A DNA stretch of 9,236 bases. Origin: an uncultured archaeon (GTDB taxonomy: Archaea > Micrarchaeota > Micrarchaeia > Micrarchaeales > CABMGC01). Positions within the stretch are counted from its first letter, which is position 1, and every line of letters begins with the position of its first letter. Below the pieces are notes generated by a model. The model was given only the letters and a program-made list of their open reading frames with translations, was not told the origin of the DNA and ran no database searches. This document shows positions 6,793 through 9,236 of this stretch, piece by piece. The stretch spans positions 1 to 9,236 of the forward strand of contig CABMGC010000083.1 in assembly GCA_902385515.1 (NCBI GenBank). The letters are read 5' to 3'. Both the position numbers and the translations under genes were made by a program.

Positions 6793-7569
6793 TTACCGCC
6801 TGCCGACTTCGATTATCTCGCGGCCCATGTTCCATTCGGGCCTCGAGAACTTCCTGTCGTAAAGATCCTTGAGCAGCGCGGTCTCGGAATCGGTGAGCCC
6901 GCCCTCGTAATACTCGAATCCCATGGATTCGGCGTAGCCGTCCAGTAGCGCTTTCCTCACCTCTTCTACGCCCTTGCCGCTCACGGCCTTTATGTTAGTG
7001 ACTCTCTCCAGGACTGTCTTTATCCCCTTGTCCTTCAGCTTTATTCCAGGAATTTTCAGAACGCTTGCGAGCCTGTTCAAGTCGGTGTCCACTAACACCG
7101 CCGCATGGAACAACAGCGCACCCGAATCTATGGTCGCCGCGGCCCCAAGTATCTTTTTCCCGCCCACGCTCACGTCGTTCAGCCTGCCCATCTCGGCGTT
7201 CATGCCGATATCAGCAAATGCGCGTACCGCGCCGCTCATCATTGTCGAAAAAAGCTTCTGCACATCAAGCCCTATCTTGAAGGAGTCCTTCGCCACTATC
7301 GAGTAGTTGAGGTTTCCCAAGTCGTGGTATACCGCTCCGCCTCCAGTTATCCTCTTGACAACCTTTATGCTGTTGGCGTCCGCGTATTCCATGTCGACCT
7401 CTTCTTCAGCAGTTTGGAAGCACCCCAGTATCACAGCGTTTGCGTTCCTGTAGAACCTGAAGGTCGGGGGCGACCTTCCCTTCATGACCTCCGTGAATAT
7501 CGCTTCGTCAAGCGCGATGTTCGTGTAGGGATCTTCAGGGTAGTCCTTGCTTATGAGTCTAAACTTCAT
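6793..7569 (-). CDS. lplA: Lipoate-protein ligase A, catalytic subunit of a bipartite ligase
   Basis: The 258-residue protein activates lipoate with ATP to lipoyl-AMP and transfers it to the lysine of lipoyl domains, here presumably Lys42 of E2. The signature RITGGGAVYHDLGNLN (73-88) is the lipoate/biotin ligase nucleotide loop, and VGGKKILGAA (135-144) contains the conserved catalytic lysine (Lys139). The length matches archaeal LplA proteins that lack the C-terminal domain found in bacteria; that domain is encoded separately just upstream. No cysteine is seen in the segment following GAAATIDSG, where the octanoyltransferase LipM carries its nucleophile, which favours a ligase. ATG at 7569-7567 is chosen because GGTG lies just upstream; a GTG at 7578 is the alternative. 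It overlaps lplB by 11 bases. Confidence 0.92.
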   Translation of the reverse strand: MKFRLISKDYPEDPYTNIALDEAIFTEVMKGRSPPTFRFYRNANAVILGCFQTAEEEVDMEYADANSIKVVKRITGGGAVYHDLGNLNYSIVAKDSFKIGLDVQKLFSTMMSGAVRAFADIGMNAEMGRLNDVSVGGKKILGAAATIDSGALLFHAAVLVDTDLNRLASVLKIPGIKLKDKGIKTVLERVTNIKAVSGKGVEEVRKALLDGYAESMGFEYYEGGLTDSETALLKDLYDRKFSRPEWNMGREIIEVGRR

Positions 7570-7837
7570 TCTTCGCACCGCTTATCGCACTCAGGAAATC
7601 TTCTTTCGTCACGCACGGGGTCTCCACGCCACCAGCGTAAAACTCGTCCAGGGCCAGGGATATAGCGCCCCTTTCAAATGGCTTCCCCTTAAGCAAGCTC
7701 TCAAGAAGCAGCACGGATTTCTCGGGCAGCATGAAGAAATCCCCCGTTATCCTTATTTCGATGATGGCTCCCGCGTCCACGTCTGCGCTCACGCGGATGA
7801 GGCCCTTCTCTGCCTTGTAGACGTTTGAGAGTTTCAT
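7559..7837 (-). CDS. lplB: Lipoate-protein ligase accessory (C-terminal domain) subunit
   Basis: This 92-residue protein corresponds to the C-terminal domain of bacterial LplA. The key match is IEIRITGDFFMLPEKSVLLLE (26-46, quoted in short: ITGDFFMLPE at 30-39), followed by a helix, LLKGKPF (48-54), and an acidic helix near the C-terminus. In Thermoplasma acidophilum the separate LplB protein is needed with LplA for lipoate activation, and the same gene order (lplB then lplA) is seen here. The start codon ATG overlaps the stop of the upstream membrane-protein gene as ATGA, and the 3' end overlaps lplA, so the two ligase halves should be made together. This is a small gene that automated annotation often misses or calls hypothetical. 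Confidence 0.88.
   Translation of the reverse strand: MKLSNVYKAEKGLIRVSADVDAGAIIEIRITGDFFMLPEKSVLLLESLLKGKPFERGAISLALDEFYAGGVETPCVTKEDFLSAISGAKNEV
7575..7581 (-). promoter_or_regulatory. Ribosome-binding site of lplA inside lplB
   Basis: On the minus strand GCGGTG(C) lies about five bases before the ATG at 7569 and inside the last codons of lplB. It decides for ATG 7569 against the GTG at 7578, which lies within the element. Confidence 0.45.
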
Positions 7838-8895
7838 TGCGAATCCTGTTTTTGCTCCCTTGCCTGCTTTACTAGGTAGTTCTCGTACTTGGTGGCGTTC
7901 TTCGATAGCGCGTCAAACCTGCCCTTAGCGTCCTTGACGCTGAAATTGACCACGTGCTCGCTCTTCTTGTTTATTATGTTCAGCGGAGGTATCTTGTACG
8001 CCCTGCTGTCGTCGAATACGAATCTCTCGTGCTGCGTGGTGTTGTCCGCCTCCGCCATCAGCATGAAGTTGAGCTCCACGCCCGCGTTGCCGAGCTCCTT
8101 CTTGAAATCGTTATAGTTGTCGAGGAACTTTGAGTCGAACATCTCCTTCGAGGTCAGGACGTCTATCTTTTTTATGTTCGGCAGGTCCTCGCCTATGAGC
8201 CTGTGGAGATTGGATATCGCCTGGGAATTGAAGTGCTTGTCGACTATCCTTACGTGGTCCCGCAGGTTCGAGAACACGACCTCCCTGAGCTTTATCATGT
8301 TTGTGTAAGGGGTGTTCGGTTCTATTCGCACCTCGTTGCCTCTCCTTATTATCTTCTGGAACTGCCCGTGCACCACCAGTTCAAGATACGCGTCTATGCC
8401 CACCGCCGCGGCCATCGCGAAGTATACGAGCATGAAGTATATCCTGTTCAGGTCCACTGGAAGATTGCCCGAAAACACTATGAAGAACATCGCGATGAAT
8501 ATCAGCGTAAGGGCCAGATGAAGGAGGGTGTACCTTCTTGTTGCTGCGCCGAACATGTCCCGCCTGCTGGTGTACAGTATGAAAGAGGCGCCAAGCATGC
8601 CAAGGGATATCAAGAATTTAATGTAGACTTCGCGCATCGCGGAATGCAGGGCGTTGGCGGTCGCGGCGGTCTGGCCGAGCACGTACGTCATGTTTGCGTT
8701 GGACATGCTGTTCTGCGAGAACACGCCCGCGCTGGCGAGGTCCGTTATCGCGTAGCTGATCCCGTAGTTTATGCCGAGAACTTCCATCATGTATACCGCG
8801 GAAGTGGACAAGGCCAGGGTCGCTAGACCCAGCATGATGACTAGGTACTTGTAGTTTATGTTTTCCTTATCTACGTTTTCATCTTCTTCTGACAT
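7834..8895 (-). CDS. Four-helix membrane protein with possible degenerate phospholipase D-like cytoplasmic domain
   Basis: I do not recognise this 353-residue protein as a named family. An acidic N-terminus (SEEDENVDKEN) precedes a helix at about 16-37. A polar loop of about 50 residues (38-90), with few charges, comes before three more helices (about 91-109, 122-142 and 151-175). By positive-inside reasoning the loop is outside and the soluble C-terminal half (177-353) is cytoplasmic. That half contains HVRIVDKHFN (214-223), a predicted beta strand IKKIDVLTS (241-249) and QHERFVFDD (288-296). The order 'I-x-D-x-(Y/H)-F ... H-x-R-F' recalls degenerate PLD-like domains in which the catalytic HKD is reduced to H-x-R; this is an inference. 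The tail (320-353) is charged and probably helical. ATG 8895 is preferred to TTG 8901. It heads the operon with lplB and lplA. Confidence 0.8.
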   Translation of the reverse strand: MSEEDENVDKENINYKYLVIMLGLATLALSTSAVYMMEVLGINYGISYAITDLASAGVFSQNSMSNANMTYVLGQTAATANALHSAMREVYIKFLISLGMLGASFILYTSRRDMFGAATRRYTLLHLALTLIFIAMFFIVFSGNLPVDLNRIYFMLVYFAMAAAVGIDAYLELVVHGQFQKIIRRGNEVRIEPNTPYTNMIKLREVVFSNLRDHVRIVDKHFNSQAISNLHRLIGEDLPNIKKIDVLTSKEMFDSKFLDNYNDFKKELGNAGVELNFMLMAEADNTTQHERFVFDDSRAYKIPPLNIINKKSEHVVNFSVKDAKGRFDALSKNATKYENYLVKQAREQKQDSQ

Positions 8896-8909
8896 CCGCA
8901 ATCCCTATG

Positions 8910-8927
8910 TCGGCGCATCGCCGCCGA
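8910..8927 (-). other. Hairpin in the leader of the membrane protein / lplBA operon
   Basis: TCGGCG (8910-8915) and CGCCGA (8922-8927) are perfect six-base arms around a six-base loop, 14 bases upstream of the ATG at 8895. A competing register pairs CGGCG with CGCCG around CAT (8911-8923). If transcription starts near 8935, the hairpin would be in the RNA leader next to the ribosome-binding region. It could also be a protein-binding palindrome. Function is not shown. Confidence 0.4.
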
Positions 8928-8956
8928 TATGTCCTATTTGGTTATGCCGTGGATAG

Positions 8957-8970
8957 CTATTAAGTCTTTT
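8957..8970 (-). promoter_or_regulatory. Candidate TATA/BRE promoter of the membrane protein-lplB-lplA operon
   Basis: Read on the minus strand, AAAAGACTTAATAG has a TATA-like core (CTTAATAG, 8964-8957) preceded by a purine-rich stretch that could be the TFB-recognition element. It lies in the 100-base gap between the right-edge gene and the membrane-protein gene. The expected transcription start is near 8935, giving a leader of about 40 bases that includes the hairpin. Confidence 0.45.
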
Positions 8971-8995
8971 CAGTAGGGCTTGCCGAACCGCAAAA

Positions 8996-9235
8996 TTAGG
9001 CGCTGTTTAGCATTATGCTGCTGATCTCGGCTGTCGAGGCAAGGGGTCTCGCATTATAGCCCTTAAGCGCCAGGTTTTTGGCGAAGACCTTGGAGTTAGG
9101 GCCGAAGGTGAGCACGAGCTTCGGCTCGCACGCGTTTATGTAATCAGTGGCCTCGTTGAAGTCCGCGTGGTCTCTGAGCGCGAACTGCACGTCTGTTCCG
9201 AATGAGAACGAGCTCGCGAGGCCCGTTGCTACTGC
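8996..9235 (-). CDS. Beta-CASP/metallo-beta-lactamase-like nuclease, C-terminal part (partial at right edge)
   Basis: Only the last 79 residues are in the window; the frame stays open to the edge, so the GTG at 9190 is not the likely start. The sequence FGTDVQFALRDHADF (12-26), followed by YIN...EPKLVLTFG (32-45) and a 'FAKNLALKGYNARPL' stretch (51-65), follows the C-terminal pattern of beta-CASP metallo-beta-lactamases (COG1236-like exonucleases and RNA/DNA-processing enzymes): a 'DHAD' motif B histidine (His23), then 'PK-x-V-x-T-(H)G', then an amphipathic helix and a strand. In most RNA-type members a histidine precedes the glycine (motif C, HG). Here it is phenylalanine (Phe44). The metal-binding HxHxDH region would be outside the window, so activity cannot be judged. 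The family call rests on this tail alone. Confidence 0.65.
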   Translation of the reverse strand, partial: AVATGLASSFSFGTDVQFALRDHADFNEATDYINACEPKLVLTFGPNSKVFAKNLALKGYNARPLASTAEISSIMLNSA

Positions 9236-9236
9236 A

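Noticed and set aside
7105..7665. A 186-codon plus-strand open frame across lplA and lplB
   Set aside because: It spans two recognisable minus-strand genes and resembles no protein family.
8203..8826. A 207-codon plus-strand open frame opposite the membrane-protein gene
   Set aside because: It is rich in His, Arg, Val and Tyr as expected for a mirror frame, has no motifs, and the minus-strand frame has coherent membrane helices and operon coupling.

Overview
The window looks archaeal. Isoleucine is mostly ATA, arginine is mostly AGG, ribosome-binding sites are of the GGTGA type, promoters look like TATA boxes rather than -35/-10 pairs, and the lipoate ligase is split into two genes, as known from Thermoplasma. 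The lineage cannot be fixed from the sequence; a Thermoplasmata-like or a DPANN (ARMAN-type) archaeon would both fit. Coding density is very high, with genes overlapping or a few bases apart, and no tRNA, rRNA, CRISPR array or insertion sequence is visible.

Layout: (1) Positions 2-2016 (+) hold the end of an ABC ATPase gene and two ABC-2-type permeases, a three-gene exporter operon. (2) After a short gap with a small inverted repeat and a TATA-like element, 2084-6779 (+) encodes a complete 2-oxoacid dehydrogenase complex in catalytic order: E1 alpha, E1 beta, E2 and E3. (3) Facing it, and ending 13 bases from the E3 gene, is a minus-strand operon read from 8895 down to 6793: an unrecognised four-helix membrane protein with a possible degenerate phospholipase D-like cytoplasmic domain, then lplB and lplA, the accessory and catalytic halves of a bipartite lipoate-protein ligase. 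(4) At the right edge (8996-9235, -) is the C-terminal end of a metallo-beta-lactamase/beta-CASP-like protein.

The two central operons form one functional unit. E2 carries a single lipoyl domain whose lysine 42 must be lipoylated for the E1-E2-E3 cycle to work, and LplA with LplB is the enzyme pair expected to attach lipoate. No lipoyl synthase (lipA) is in the window, so lipoate may be scavenged or made elsewhere. The substrate of the complex (pyruvate, a branched-chain 2-oxoacid, or both) cannot be settled from sequence.

The least explained element is the membrane protein that heads the lipoate-ligase operon and is joined to lplB by an ATGA overlap. Other points of interest are a repeated stop-codon-embedded GGTGA arrangement at several gene junctions, including a possible CTG start for the first permease, and a beta-CASP-like tail lacking the usual second histidine.
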